From: Brucella pseudogrignonensis
GTDB taxonomy: Bacteria; Pseudomonadota; Alphaproteobacteria; Rhizobiales; Rhizobiaceae
Direction of reading: 5' to 3'
Assembly (NCBI RefSeq): GCF_002252525.1
Contig: NZ_NNRM01000006.1
Coordinates: 1 to 64,000, forward strand
DNA length: 64,000 nucleotides
The number at the start of each line of letters is the position of its first letter. The stretch's first letter is position 1. The translations under genes and the position numbers were made by a program. The notes under the pieces are model-generated. The model saw nothing but the letters and a program-made list of their open reading frames with translations. It ran no database searches and had not been told where the DNA came from. This document shows positions 52,225 to 61,442 of the stretch, piece after piece.

Positions 52225-52620
52225 TCATACGCTCCGTGTCACCGCAATCGCTGCGGTGGCACATTCACTGGTCGTTTTTCCGATCAGCAATTCTGCATCA
52301 TCTCCGGTCGCAGCAAGCGCTGCAGATTCTGCAACGCCATGGCATCCGACCATAGCGAAAACCACGTCCGACGGGTGCTTCAACTTTGGCGTTTCTTCTT
52401 CGAGCCGCTCGGCATCAAAGAAGAGCAGCTCGCTACCATAATGTTGAGCAAACTTGGCCCAGACCGGATCACCTTGCTTGGTGGAAATTGTTGCTATGAC
52501 AGAAGGTCGCTTCAAACCGGCTTTAAGCAAAACCTTGTCTGCCAATGAAACGAGTTCCTCGAGACTTACGCCTGACGAACTTCCCATCCCAAGCGCAGCC
52601 CGTTTTTCCTTAGACTGCAC
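52225..52620 (-). CDS. cobE: CobE (CbiG C-terminal-domain protein)
   Basis: A 131-residue CbiG_C-type protein. It begins RAALGMGSSSGVSLEELVSLADKVLLKAG, then IATISTKQGDPVWAKFAQHYGSELLFFDAERLEEETPKL and ends VGCHGVAESAALAATGDDAELLIGKTTSECATAAIAV. CobE is required in some aerobic B12 producers but has no firmly assigned reaction. A second CbiG_C-like segment is inside the CbiG-CobJ fusion. The GTG at 52620 is the likely start; it overlaps the end of the TerB-like gene by 11 nt. Confidence 0.85.
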   Translation of the reverse strand: MQSKEKRAALGMGSSSGVSLEELVSLADKVLLKAGLKRPSVIATISTKQGDPVWAKFAQHYGSELLFFDAERLEEETPKLKHPSDVVFAMVGCHGVAESAALAATGDDAELLIGKTTSECATAAIAVTRSV

Positions 52621-53071
52621 GAGGTGCCGATTGCGGGGCCAGCTGCTGAGCCTGCCGCAAATCATCCGCTGTAACGCCAAGAATGTCGGCAATACGCTTG
52701 ATCATCGCCGTTTCCGACTGATCAACATGATTATCTGCACGCGCAATGCGCATCAGATCGCGCAGCAGTGACGCACGGCGTTCAGGGGCCATTTCAGCCA
52801 GCATAGAAGCCGCCTGCTTGGTGGTGGTCTCATAGCCGAAGTCTTTAAGATACTCGGTAACTTCCGGCAGCTCTTCCGCCGAAATACCAAAATTCTCGGA
52901 AACGATGTCTTTGAAAGCTGCAATTTCTGCCGGATGACGATCGCCATCGGCAAAAACCACATGAAGCAGAAGAAGCAGTTCCGAAGCGAGTGCCGGATCT
53001 TCGGCGACACGCTGCACAGCACTCTTTTTGCTGAGAAACGCAGTAATGCGTTCGAAAATGCTTTCGCTCAT
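52610..53071 (-). CDS. TerB-like domain protein
   Basis: A 153-residue helical protein of the TerB family. Two matching acidic segments are seen: LLLLLHVVFADGDRHPAEIAAFKDIVSENFGI and LMRIARADNHVDQSETAMIKRIADILGV, the second with the D-x-x-V-D-x-x-E type pattern of TerB. TerB domains bind calcium in tellurite-resistance proteins, but stand-alone ones are common and of unknown role. The ATG at 53071 has GGAGAC ten nt upstream. cobE begins inside its 3' end, so they are probably co-expressed. Confidence 0.85.
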   Translation of the reverse strand: MSESIFERITAFLSKKSAVQRVAEDPALASELLLLLHVVFADGDRHPAEIAAFKDIVSENFGISAEELPEVTEYLKDFGYETTTKQAASMLAEMAPERRASLLRDLMRIARADNHVDQSETAMIKRIADILGVTADDLRQAQQLAPQSAPRAV

Positions 53072-53217
53072 GGATGACCGTCTCCTGTTACCAACCTGAC
53101 CTGCATCAGTAATGATGCCTGAACAAAAAAACAACGCAAGCGCCAGCAAGTTCCCGCCGTCGTCTTTACCCGAAAAAGCAGGCGAAATGCGTCTGGCGCA
53201 ATCAGGTTGTCTGCTCT

Positions 53218-54033
53218 ATGTTGCGTCAACTTTTGCCGGACCCCTCCATGCTTGAATTTTTCGATACGTTGACGCTCCTCCTGACCATGGCCGCTTTCAT
53301 TGCGGGCATTATCGATTCTATCGCAGGCGGAGGCGGTATGATTACGATCCCGGCTTTGCTTCTGGCAGGTGTGCCACCTGTCGAAGCGCTTGGCACAAAC
53401 AAGTTGCAAGGCCTGTTCGGCTCTTCCTCTGCAACCATTGCCTACGCACGCAAAGGTCATGTGAACATCAAGGAACAATGGCCTGAAGCCATTGCATCGC
53501 TGGTCGGTTCAGTTTTTGGTGCGCTTTTAGCAACCGTCCTGCCCGTCGATATCATGCGGGCAGCACTGCCAATTCTGCTGATCGCGATTGCCATTTACTT
53601 TGCGGTGAAACCAAGCCTTGGTGATGTGGATCGCGCACGCCGGATAGGGCCGTTTCTGTTTGGCGTCACGCTAGTTCCACTGATTGGCTTTTACGACGGG
53701 CTTTTCGGCCCCGGCACCGGCTCATTCTTCATGCTGGCATTCGTCGCACTTGCAGGCTACGGCGTACTGAAAGCAACTGCTCATACCAAGCTGCTCAATT
53801 GCGCATCCAATATCGGCGGCTTTGCCACTTTCGCGCTCGTTGGCACGATCAACTGGAAACTCGGCATCTGCATGGGGATTGCACAATTCGTCGGCGCTCA
53901 GATCGGTGCAAGCCTTGCCATGAAGATTGGCTCACGCATCATCAAGCCCCTGCTGATTGTAGTGAGCCTCGCGCTTGCCGTGCGGCTACTGATGGAGCCG
54001 AGCAATCCTATTCGTCAGATGATAGGTTTCTAG
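53218..54033 (+). CDS. TSUP/TauE-SafE family membrane permease
   Basis: A 271-residue polytopic protein of the sulfite exporter TauE/SafE family, thought to move sulfur-containing or other organic anions. Two repeats carry the family motif: AGIIDSIAGGGGMITIPALLLAGVPPVEALGTNKLQGLFGS and IGFYDGLFGPGTGSFFMLAFVALAGYGVLKATAHTKLLN. The ATG at 53248 (MLEFFDTL) is an alternative start. It is divergent from the TerB-like gene. Substrate unknown. Confidence 0.88.
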   Translation: MLRQLLPDPSMLEFFDTLTLLLTMAAFIAGIIDSIAGGGGMITIPALLLAGVPPVEALGTNKLQGLFGSSSATIAYARKGHVNIKEQWPEAIASLVGSVFGALLATVLPVDIMRAALPILLIAIAIYFAVKPSLGDVDRARRIGPFLFGVTLVPLIGFYDGLFGPGTGSFFMLAFVALAGYGVLKATAHTKLLNCASNIGGFATFALVGTINWKLGICMGIAQFVGAQIGASLAMKIGSRIIKPLLIVVSLALAVRLLMEPSNPIRQMIGF

Positions 54034-54036
54034 TTA

Positions 54037-54096
54037 TTTGTTTCAACGCGCATCTGTATCCGAAAACCGCTTCGCACTTTTCGGGATGCGGCTCTA
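54037..54096. repeat. Dispersed hairpin repeat, inverted copy
   Basis: On the reverse strand this reads TTTAGAGCCGCATCCCGAAA, then AGTGCGAAGCGGTTTTCGG, then AGATGCGCGTTGAAACAAAT, closely matching the copy at 25264. Its first bases include the TAG stop codon of the EamA gene. Confidence 0.8.
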
Positions 54097-54522
54097 AATC
54101 CTCAGCGCTACCAGCACAACACCGCAACCGATCAGCGCAATTCCTAACCAGTTGATCGTAGACATACGTTCGCCAAGAAATGCTGCTCCGAAAAGCGCGA
54201 CCAATACCACCGACAGTTTATCAACAGGGGCGACGCGTGACGCGTCACCAATTTGCAGCGCCCGGAAATAGGCCAGCCATGACGCGCCAGTGGCAAGGCC
54301 GGAGAGCACGAGAAACACCCAGGACTTTGCAGAAATTTCGCCGGGCTTCTGCCATTGGCCTGTCACGGTCAGAAAAAGGCAAAGCGCGCCGATGATCACC
54401 AGCGTGCGAACCAGCGTGGCAAAATCTGAGTTGATGCCCTGAATGCCAACCTTGGCAAATATCGCCGTCAAGGCAGCGAAAACTGCCGACATCAATGCCC
54501 AGAATTGCCAACTCGCTACCAT
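54094..54522 (-). CDS. EamA family transporter, half-size
   Basis: A 142-residue membrane protein with about five helices and one EamA domain (FWALMSAVFAALTAIFAKVGIQ; VFLVLSGLATGASWLAYFRALQIGDASRVAPVDKLSVVLVALFGAAFLGE; WLGIALIGCGVVLVAL). Such half-size members likely dimerise. The ATG lies 2 nt beyond the cobO stop (TGATCATG), so it is probably translated with cobO and belongs to the riboswitch-led operon. The substrate is unknown. The stop codon is provided by a dispersed repeat. Confidence 0.88.
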   Translation of the reverse strand: MVASWQFWALMSAVFAALTAIFAKVGIQGINSDFATLVRTLVIIGALCLFLTVTGQWQKPGEISAKSWVFLVLSGLATGASWLAYFRALQIGDASRVAPVDKLSVVLVALFGAAFLGERMSTINWLGIALIGCGVVLVALRI

Positions 54523-54524
54523 GA

Positions 54525-55163
54525 TCAGAACTCGATCCCCTTTTGCGCCTTCACGCCCGAACGAAACGGATGTTTGATCATTTCCATCTCGGTGACAAGA
54601 TCAGCAAACTCAATCAGTTCATCTTTGGCGTTACGGCCAGTGATGATGACGTGTTTCATCTCAGGCTTGGCGGCAAGCACTTCGATGATTTCCTCGACAG
54701 GTAGATAATCATAGCGAAGCACGATATTGAGCTCGTCGCAAAGCACCATGTCATAGCTTTCATCAAGGATCAGGGTCTTCGCCTGCTCCCATGCGTCGCG
54801 CGCCATGGCGATATCGCGAGCACGATCCTGCGTCTCCCAGGTAAAACCTTCGCCGAGCGCGGAGATTGTCACCTGTTCCGGAAACTTCTCCAGAACCCAG
54901 CGCTCGCCGGTATCCCACGAGCCTTTGACAAACTGCACGACACCAATTTTCATGCCATGGCCAAGTGCACGGAAAACCATACCGAAACCAGCACTCGACT
55001 TACCCTTGCCCTTGCCCGTATGAACAATCACAAGACCTTTTTCGTCGGTCTTGGTGGCCTGAATCTTGTCGCGCGCCGCTTTCTTCTTGCGCATTTTATC
55101 GGCATGACGGGCATTCAATTCCTCTTCCGTCATCGAAAGAAGTTTCGCAGATTTCTCAGCCAT
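54525..55163 (-). CDS. cobO: Cob(I)yrinic acid a,c-diamide adenosyltransferase
   Basis: A 212-residue ATP:corrinoid adenosyltransferase of the CobA/CobO type, attaching the 5'-deoxyadenosyl group to Co(I). The P-loop is VIVHTGKGKGKSSAGFGMVFRALGHGMKIGVVQFVKG; further family segments are TGERWVLEKFPEQVTISALGEGFTW, YDMVLCDELNIVLRYDYLPVEEII and VIITGRNAKDELIEFADLVTEM. It follows cobN after 100 nt and is coupled to the EamA gene. CobR in this window would provide its Co(I) substrate. Confidence 0.96.
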   Translation of the reverse strand: MAEKSAKLLSMTEEELNARHADKMRKKKAARDKIQATKTDEKGLVIVHTGKGKGKSSAGFGMVFRALGHGMKIGVVQFVKGSWDTGERWVLEKFPEQVTISALGEGFTWETQDRARDIAMARDAWEQAKTLILDESYDMVLCDELNIVLRYDYLPVEEIIEVLAAKPEMKHVIITGRNAKDELIEFADLVTEMEMIKHPFRSGVKAQKGIEF

Positions 55164-55263
55164 TTAATGCCCTTTCCGGAATCAGTTTTTTAAGTTTAAC
55201 AAGGTCCACGGGAGATGACAGATCTTCCAAATCGGACTTTGCTTACAAACAAAGAGTGGCACG

Positions 55264-58200
55264 TCACATCGTCGTTTTCCTGCGATACTCCATAAGGTTT
55301 TCCAACTCAAACCGTGCTGAATTGGAACGTGGCACCCAGAAGCCACGTTCAATTGCATCGTTGAGCTTTGAAGCGGTTTCACTCAGTGCAGCCGGATTCT
55401 TATCAAGCATGAAGTCATGCACCACCTTATCGGCGATATAGGCCTGATAGACAGCCTCGAAGTGATGATTACCGACTTTGCCAGTCGTGGCCGCGAAAGC
55501 AAAAAGATAGTCAACAGTGGCTGCAATTTCCGCAGCGCCCTTATAGCCGTGACGCATTACGCCAGCGATCCACTTGGGATTAGCAGCACGGCCACGCACA
55601 ACGCGCGCAAGTTCTTCTTCGAGCGTGCGGATAACCGGCTTTTCGGGTTTTGAATGATCATTGTGATAGACGGTCGGCATCGCGCCAGTCAGCTTCTCAA
55701 CAGTCGCAGCCATTCCACCTTCGAACTGATAATAATCGTCGCTATCGAGCAAATCATGCTCACGATTATCCTGATTTTGCACCACGGCCTGCACCGAACG
55801 AAGCCGTTCTTCAAGAAGCCCGCGTTCTGCCTGGCCTTCTTCGCCCGCGCCATAGGCATAGCCACCCCAGACAAGCCAGGCTTCCGCCAGATCGTTGCGA
55901 CCAGCCCAACCATTTTCGTCAATCAGCGCCTGCAATCCAGCACCATAGGCACCGGGTTTTGATCCAAACACACGATAGCCTGCGCGACGTTCGGCAGTCT
56001 TTTCGTCAGCACCCGTCGCGATGAGCCGGGCTTGCTCTGCTTTGATGCGGCTAGCAATCGGATTGTCTTCTGCCTCTTCATCCAGAGCACCCACAGCGCG
56101 CACAGCCTTGTCAAACAGCGCAATCTGTTCCGGGAATGCATCGCGGAAGAAACCGGAAATGCGTAAAGTCACATCAACACGCGGGCGGCCAAGCTTGGCA
56201 ATCGGCACAATCTCGTAGCCAGTCACACGCCGCGAGGCCATATCCCAGACCGGCTTTACACCGATGAGCGCAAGTGCCTGCGCAATATCATCGCCGCCTG
56301 TGCGCATGTTGGAGGTTCCCCATGCGGTCAGACCGAACGAAGTCGGCCATTCGCCATGATCCTGCGTATAACGGGTAATGAGCAATTCAGCTGATTTGCG
56401 ACCAAGCTCCCATGCGGCAGGTGTCGGTACGGCACGACTATCGGTCGAGAAGAAATTACGCCCGGTCGGTAATACATCAGGACGACCTCGCGTTGGCGCT
56501 CCCGATGGTCCTGGCGGCACAAAACGCCCTGAAATGGCAGCCAGAAAACCTTCAATCTCTGAAGGTCCGCAGGATGTCACCATGGGGCGCAAATGATCAT
56601 TGATCGATTGCAACACAGCAGTGGTATGCGTCCACTCTACTGGGCAATCAACCTCGCCCTCAACAAACTGCGCAGCAAGCAATTCGATACGCTCAACCGT
56701 ATCACCTTTAATACGCCAGCTTGCAGGACTTGCCGCCAACAGCAGTGCAGGCTTCGGCCCGGTCCACGGATCAGCCATTGCACAATCGAGCGGATCAAAT
56801 TCTTCGCCAAGGCCTGCATCTTTTGCGATTGCACGTTGCAGGCTTTGTTCGCCCGGCAAACCACCCAGTGCAACAGGAATGCCGCGCGGAACGCGCGCCA
56901 GTGCTACCAGCAAATCAGTAAGCAACCGCCCCTCAGGGGCCAAACCAAAAATATGCAGCCCATCGCGGATCTGCATTTCCTTGAGATCACAGAGATAGGC
57001 GTCAAGCTTTTGCAGCGCCATGTCTTCATCGTCATGGTCATGAATGCCCGCGTCGCGGTCGAGACCAATATCGCGCACAAGATCGAGAATCTGCGCCTTC
57101 AACCGCAACAGACGACGCGGGTCAACGCCCGACGCCTCGTAGTATTCATCGACCAGTGCTTCCAGATCCTTGAGCGGGCCATAGCTTTCGGCCCGTGTGA
57201 GCGGCGGTGTCAGATGATCGATGATCACGGCACCCACACGGCGCTTGGCCTGCGTGCCTTCACCGGGATCATTGACGATGAACGGATAGACATGCGGCGT
57301 AGGGCCGAAGACCGCTTCGGGATAGCAATTTTCCGATAGCGCTAGGGCTTTGCCGGGCAGCCATTCCAGATTGCCATGCTTGCCCATATGTACGATGGCA
57401 TCGATCTTCGCCACGTCACGCAGAAAAGCGTAGAACGCGATATAGCCATGCGGCGGCACCAGATCAGGTGAGTGATAGGTCTCTTTTGGATCGATGTTAT
57501 AACCGCGCGCGGGCTGAATACCGGCAATGGTTTCGCCAAGTTTCATCAGCGGCAGAGCGAAAGCATTAAGCTCATTTGCGAAATATGGATCACCTTCCGG
57601 CGCTCCCCAGCGCATTGTCACTTCATTCTGAATCACAGTAGGAAGCTTTGCAAAGAAGGCTTTGTATTGATTCAGAGAAATGACTTCGCGGATTACACGC
57701 CCGTCACGCGCGGCATTGGTTGGGCCGGCCATTAAAAGCTGCATAAAAGCATCACTATTGGCAGGCACATCACCCACCTGATAGCCCTCGCCTTTCATAG
57801 CCCGCAGCACTTCCACCGTTCCGGCTGGCGTATCAAGCCCAACGCCATTGCCCAGCCTGCCATCGCGGTTTGGATAATTGGCGAGGATCAGCGCAATGCG
57901 GCGTTCTTCTGGTTTCCTAAGCTTCAGGCGCACCCAGTTTGCCGCCAGTTCCGCCACAAAAGTCACGCGACCGGCATCCGGCTCGTGGGTGACAATATTG
58001 GCTTCAACCGCGCTATCGAATTGCTTTGCCGATTTAAACGACACCGCGCGTGACAGCACGCGACCGTCCACTTCCGGCAGCGCTACGTTCATCGCGAGAT
58101 CGCGCGCCAGCAGCCCCTGTTGAGATGCCTGCCATGTGGCTTTTGGCGTGCCGGAAAAGATCACCTGCAAAACCATATTGCCGCGCTTATCGAGCACGGT

Positions 58201-59037
58201 CGGCTTGCGCTCCGCACCCGGCGATGAAATCGCAAAGCCGGTTGCATTGAGAACGATATCCGGCTGGCAATCTTCAAACAGGCCATCAACAATCGCCGCC
58301 GAAAGTCTGTCCTTGAGGCTGGAAACAAAGATCGGAACCGGATTCAGACCCTTGGCCTGCAATGCACTGATCAGTGCTTCGACCGGCTGTGTCTGTCCGC
58401 TCTGCACCAGCGCACGATAAAAAATGATTGCGGCAGCAGGCGCATCAGCGGCCTTCCATTGCTGGCGGATGAGATCAAGCGAAGGTGCGGCCATATCCGG
58501 CCACCACAGTCCAGCTTTCAGAAGCGGTGCAGCCTCTTCCGGCTTTTCGCTCTCATCAATCAGTGCGCAACAATAATCGAGAAAGCGAGACGTATTGGCC
58601 GCCCCGCCTTCGATCAGATATTGCCAAAGGGCATCCCGCTCCTGCGCTGGCACGGTTGAAAACCTTGTCAGTCCGTAATCGGGCTTATCATCCCCCGGCA
58701 GCACTGCGATCTTGATGCCGTGTGAAACTGCACAGGCATGAAGCGCCTCAAGCCCATAAGGCCAATAGGTCTCGCCACCAATAATCCGCACGACAATAAG
58801 CTTCGCATGTTTTGCCGTACGCTCAATATAAGCGTCGACCGACATGGGATGTGTGAGGCTTAGAAAATTAGCGAGCCGGAGACTTGGCCCGCTTTGCCCA
58901 AGCTTATGTGCTTGAGCAAGACTGGCCAGTTCCGTATCGGCAGCGGAAAGGAACAATATGTGACCCGGCGTCTGGCCGAGGTCGACGGCCTCATTGCCGT
59001 CGCTTATCGTTCCTTTCTGGGCAAGTAAAAGATGCAT
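55264..59037 (-). CDS. cobN: Cobaltochelatase subunit CobN
   Basis: The large (1257-residue) subunit of the ATP-dependent aerobic cobaltochelatase, which inserts Co2+ into hydrogenobyrinic acid a,c-diamide. It is homologous to the H subunit of magnesium chelatase. Typical segments are GYQVGDVPANSDAFMQLLM, PARGYNIDPKETYHSPDLVPPHGYIAFYAFLRDVAKIDAIVHMGKHGNLEWLPGKALALSENCYPEAVFGPTPHVYPFIVNDPGEGTQAKRR and RTGGDDIAQALALIGVKPVWDMASRRVTGYEIVP. CobS and CobT, its AAA+ partners, are not in this window and must be elsewhere. The start overlaps cobW by one nt (TAATG). Confidence 0.97.
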   Translation of the reverse strand: MHLLLAQKGTISDGNEAVDLGQTPGHILFLSAADTELASLAQAHKLGQSGPSLRLANFLSLTHPMSVDAYIERTAKHAKLIVVRIIGGETYWPYGLEALHACAVSHGIKIAVLPGDDKPDYGLTRFSTVPAQERDALWQYLIEGGAANTSRFLDYCCALIDESEKPEEAAPLLKAGLWWPDMAAPSLDLIRQQWKAADAPAAAIIFYRALVQSGQTQPVEALISALQAKGLNPVPIFVSSLKDRLSAAIVDGLFEDCQPDIVLNATGFAISSPGAERKPTVLDKRGNMVLQVIFSGTPKATWQASQQGLLARDLAMNVALPEVDGRVLSRAVSFKSAKQFDSAVEANIVTHEPDAGRVTFVAELAANWVRLKLRKPEERRIALILANYPNRDGRLGNGVGLDTPAGTVEVLRAMKGEGYQVGDVPANSDAFMQLLMAGPTNAARDGRVIREVISLNQYKAFFAKLPTVIQNEVTMRWGAPEGDPYFANELNAFALPLMKLGETIAGIQPARGYNIDPKETYHSPDLVPPHGYIAFYAFLRDVAKIDAIVHMGKHGNLEWLPGKALALSENCYPEAVFGPTPHVYPFIVNDPGEGTQAKRRVGAVIIDHLTPPLTRAESYGPLKDLEALVDEYYEASGVDPRRLLRLKAQILDLVRDIGLDRDAGIHDHDDEDMALQKLDAYLCDLKEMQIRDGLHIFGLAPEGRLLTDLLVALARVPRGIPVALGGLPGEQSLQRAIAKDAGLGEEFDPLDCAMADPWTGPKPALLLAASPASWRIKGDTVERIELLAAQFVEGEVDCPVEWTHTTAVLQSINDHLRPMVTSCGPSEIEGFLAAISGRFVPPGPSGAPTRGRPDVLPTGRNFFSTDSRAVPTPAAWELGRKSAELLITRYTQDHGEWPTSFGLTAWGTSNMRTGGDDIAQALALIGVKPVWDMASRRVTGYEIVPIAKLGRPRVDVTLRISGFFRDAFPEQIALFDKAVRAVGALDEEAEDNPIASRIKAEQARLIATGADEKTAERRAGYRVFGSKPGAYGAGLQALIDENGWAGRNDLAEAWLVWGGYAYGAGEEGQAERGLLEERLRSVQAVVQNQDNREHDLLDSDDYYQFEGGMAATVEKLTGAMPTVYHNDHSKPEKPVIRTLEEELARVVRGRAANPKWIAGVMRHGYKGAAEIAATVDYLFAFAATTGKVGNHHFEAVYQAYIADKVVHDFMLDKNPAALSETASKLNDAIERGFWVPRSNSARFELENLMEYRRKTTM

Positions 59038-60089
59038 TACGAAACAGCGTCTTTCACGGCTTTGGTGATTGCCTGCTCATCGATCTCATGCAGACCAATG
59101 ACGACAAGACGCGTATTGCGCGCTTCATCCTTGCCCCATGGGCGATCGAAATAATGCTCAATACGCGGACCAACGGCCTGCACAACCAGACGCATCGGCT
59201 TGCCCGGCACATCGACAAAGCCTTTGAGCCGCAGAACATCGTGTTCCGCAATCACAGCCTTGAGCTTTTCAGTAAAGGCCTTTGGATCAGCAACCGAGCC
59301 TGCTTCGACCACAAAGCTTTCAAACTCATCGTGATCATGCTCATGGCCGTCAGCGTGATGGATTTCATGATGCGACTTGCGGTTGGCAATATCGTCTTCC
59401 GTGCCCACGCCGAGGCCGAGCAGCACGTCCGCACCAAGCTTGCCGAAGCTTGCTGGCACCATGTTGACGCGACGCGTTGAGCGTGCAGCCACATCGGTCT
59501 TCACACCATCGAGTTTCGATGGATCAACGAGATCAGCTTTGTTCAAAACGATAAGGTCAGCTGCATGAATCTGATCTTCAAAAAGTTCCTCTAAAGGGCT
59601 TTCATGATCAAGAGATTCGTCCGCCGCGCGCTGAGCATCCACCTTGTCGTGGTCGTCAGCAAAACGACCTTCGGCAACGGCGGCAGCATCGATAACCGTC
59701 ACCACGCCGTCGACTGTTACCTGCGTCTTGATTTCAGGCCAGTTGAAAGCAGCGACCAGCGGCTGAGGCAGCGCCAGGCCAGAAGTTTCGATCACGATAT
59801 GATCAGGACGATCCGCACGATCCAGAAGCTTGGTCATCGTCGGAATGAAATCATCGGCAACAGTGCAGCAGATGCAACCATTGTTGAGCTCGATCACGTC
59901 TTCCTCACGGCAGCTTTCGATACCGCAGCCTTTCAGAATTCCGCCATCAACGCCCAGATCGCCAAACTCATTGATAATGAGCGCGATGCGCTTTCCATTG
60001 GCATTTTCCAGCAGATTGCGGATCAGCGTCGTCTTGCCGGAACCTAAGAAGCCGGTGATTACGGTCGCTGGAATCTTTTGTCCCTGCAT
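59037..60089 (-). CDS. cobW: CobW, GTPase/metallochaperone of the COG0523 family
   Basis: A 350-residue G3E GTPase. Walker A is ITGFLGSGKTTLIRNLL, the metal-binding CxCC motif is NNGCICCTVADDF, and NKADLVDP is the guanine-specificity motif. A His-rich insert (HHEIHHADGHEHDHDEFE) precedes the C-terminal CobW_C domain. CobW is thought to deliver cobalt to CobN. It lies 4 nt after cobP and overlaps cobN by one nt, placing it exactly between kinase and chelatase. Confidence 0.95.
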   Translation of the reverse strand: MQGQKIPATVITGFLGSGKTTLIRNLLENANGKRIALIINEFGDLGVDGGILKGCGIESCREEDVIELNNGCICCTVADDFIPTMTKLLDRADRPDHIVIETSGLALPQPLVAAFNWPEIKTQVTVDGVVTVIDAAAVAEGRFADDHDKVDAQRAADESLDHESPLEELFEDQIHAADLIVLNKADLVDPSKLDGVKTDVAARSTRRVNMVPASFGKLGADVLLGLGVGTEDDIANRKSHHEIHHADGHEHDHDEFESFVVEAGSVADPKAFTEKLKAVIAEHDVLRLKGFVDVPGKPMRLVVQAVGPRIEHYFDRPWGKDEARNTRLVVIGLHEIDEQAITKAVKDAVS

Positions 60090-60093
60090 CGAA

Positions 60094-60627
60094 TTATCCC
60101 TTCATTTTGAGCGGCAAGCCTGCCGCCAGAAAATAGACTTCATCCGCCACTGATGCCACGGCCTGATGCAAAAAACCGGCATGATCGCGAAACTCCCGCG
60201 CCATCTGATTTTCCGGCACAATGCCTAGGCCAACTTCGTTGGAAACGAAAACAACCGGACCTGAAAGCGGACTCAACGCCGCTATCAGTGTCTCGGTTTC
60301 AGCAGCGATATTCTGCTCTGCCATCATCAGATTGGTGATCCAGAGCGTCAGGCAATCGACCAGCACGAAGCGGTCATGCCCCGCATGTTTTTCAAGCGCC
60401 CCAACAAGGTCGAGTGGTTCTTCCACCGTCTGCCATTCACGTCCGCGACGGTCGCGATGAATGGAAATACGGCTTTCCATTTCCTTGTCGAATGCACGTC
60501 CTGTCGCGAGATAGACTGGCTGAAGTCCTGAGTCCTCAACCAGTTTCTCCGCAAACGACGACTTACCAGAACGGGCTCCGCCAAGAACGAATGTAATTTT
60601 TGCATTTTCATTTCTGGGCGGAGCCAT
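60094..60627 (-). CDS. cobP: Adenosylcobinamide kinase / adenosylcobinamide-phosphate guanylyltransferase
   Basis: A 177-residue bifunctional enzyme that phosphorylates adenosylcobinamide and transfers GMP to it, activating the molecule for the nucleotide loop. It has the P-loop [18 protein letters not shown], the segment [36 protein letters not shown] and [30 protein letters not shown]. The same enzyme is called CobU in enterobacteria. The gene starts 5 nt after the cbtA stop. Confidence 0.96.
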   Translation of the reverse strand: MAPPRNENAKITFVLGGARSGKSSFAEKLVEDSGLQPVYLATGRAFDKEMESRISIHRDRRGREWQTVEEPLDLVGALEKHAGHDRFVLVDCLTLWITNLMMAEQNIAAETETLIAALSPLSGPVVFVSNEVGLGIVPENQMAREFRDHAGFLHQAVASVADEVYFLAAGLPLKMKG

Positions 60628-60632
60628 AGGTA

Positions 60633-61358
60633 TCAGCCTTCAATATCCGACTTTGCATAAGCCTGAATGAACCAGCCCAGCGCAAGACCAATGACGGCCC
60701 ACATGAACAGGTTTGTTGCAAGCGATGCGACTGCATATTGCGAAGCAAGCAGCGATGGGATTGGCGATGCAATATCTTCAGGATGCGGTGCACCATAAAG
60801 ATGTGGTGCGATAATCAACACAAGCCCGAGAATTTTGGAAATGATCTCACCACGCAAAACCAGCAGATAAATGCCGACGCCGCTTAACACCACTGTCAGA
60901 ATCCACCAGAGCTGGCGCTGCGCCAGATCGGCTGCGGGCATCGCAGGCAGTTCCGGCGAAAGCCCCAAAGCTGGCAGGAAAGCGACTGCAAAGAAACCGG
61001 CCACACCCCAGAAAATACCGTTCTGCGGCGTAATACGACGACCAAGCAACAGAGCAACACCGCCCAAAAGCAGGGCAAAACCTGCGCCAGCTACGAGATT
61101 GGCGAGCAATGTATTGCCAAGACGACCAAACGGCAGTTCTGCCCCGGCCTCACCTTCACCTTCGCTGGTTGCAGCTGCTGCATGATCGTGCGGTGCAGCC
61201 GCTTCGGCTGCATCACCATGACTATGACCACCACCAGCGTCTTCATAAGTTTCCGCCTGAATGATCAGCGGAACGGTTTTCAAGTACATGGCAGGCGTCA
61301 CGAGAAGCCCTGCCAAAAGGCCAGCAGCAAGTGTGGCCAGAAGATAACGGATCAACAT
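60633..61358 (-). CDS. cbtA: CbtA, predicted cobalt transporter subunit
   Basis: A 241-residue membrane protein with about five helices. After the first helix comes a His-rich periplasmic loop ([21 protein letters not shown]) expected to bind metal. The segments [76 protein letters not shown] and [24 protein letters not shown] are typical of CbtA. CbtAB was proposed as a cobalt uptake system because of B12-riboswitch control, as here. GAGGGAATGAA precedes the ATG. Confidence 0.93.
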   Translation of the reverse strand: MLIRYLLATLAAGLLAGLLVTPAMYLKTVPLIIQAETYEDAGGGHSHGDAAEAAAPHDHAAAATSEGEGEAGAELPFGRLGNTLLANLVAGAGFALLLGGVALLLGRRITPQNGIFWGVAGFFAVAFLPALGLSPELPAMPAADLAQRQLWWILTVVLSGVGIYLLVLRGEIISKILGLVLIIAPHLYGAPHPEDIASPIPSLLASQYAVASLATNLFMWAVIGLALGWFIQAYAKSDIEG

Positions 61359-61442
61359 TTCATTCCCTCAATAGCAATTCCCGCTCCGATGGCCGTCCAC
61401 CATCGAGCGTTGCTCATTTCCTGTTTCTAAAAGCTAAACGGC

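Noticed and set aside
54237-54248. Second copy of the palindrome GTGACGCGTCAC found at 16827
   Set aside because: This copy is inside the EamA coding sequence, encoding DASR; it is probably chance.
56593-57339. Plus-strand frame inside cobN
   Set aside because: It is antisense to a continuous CobN protein with family motifs throughout.
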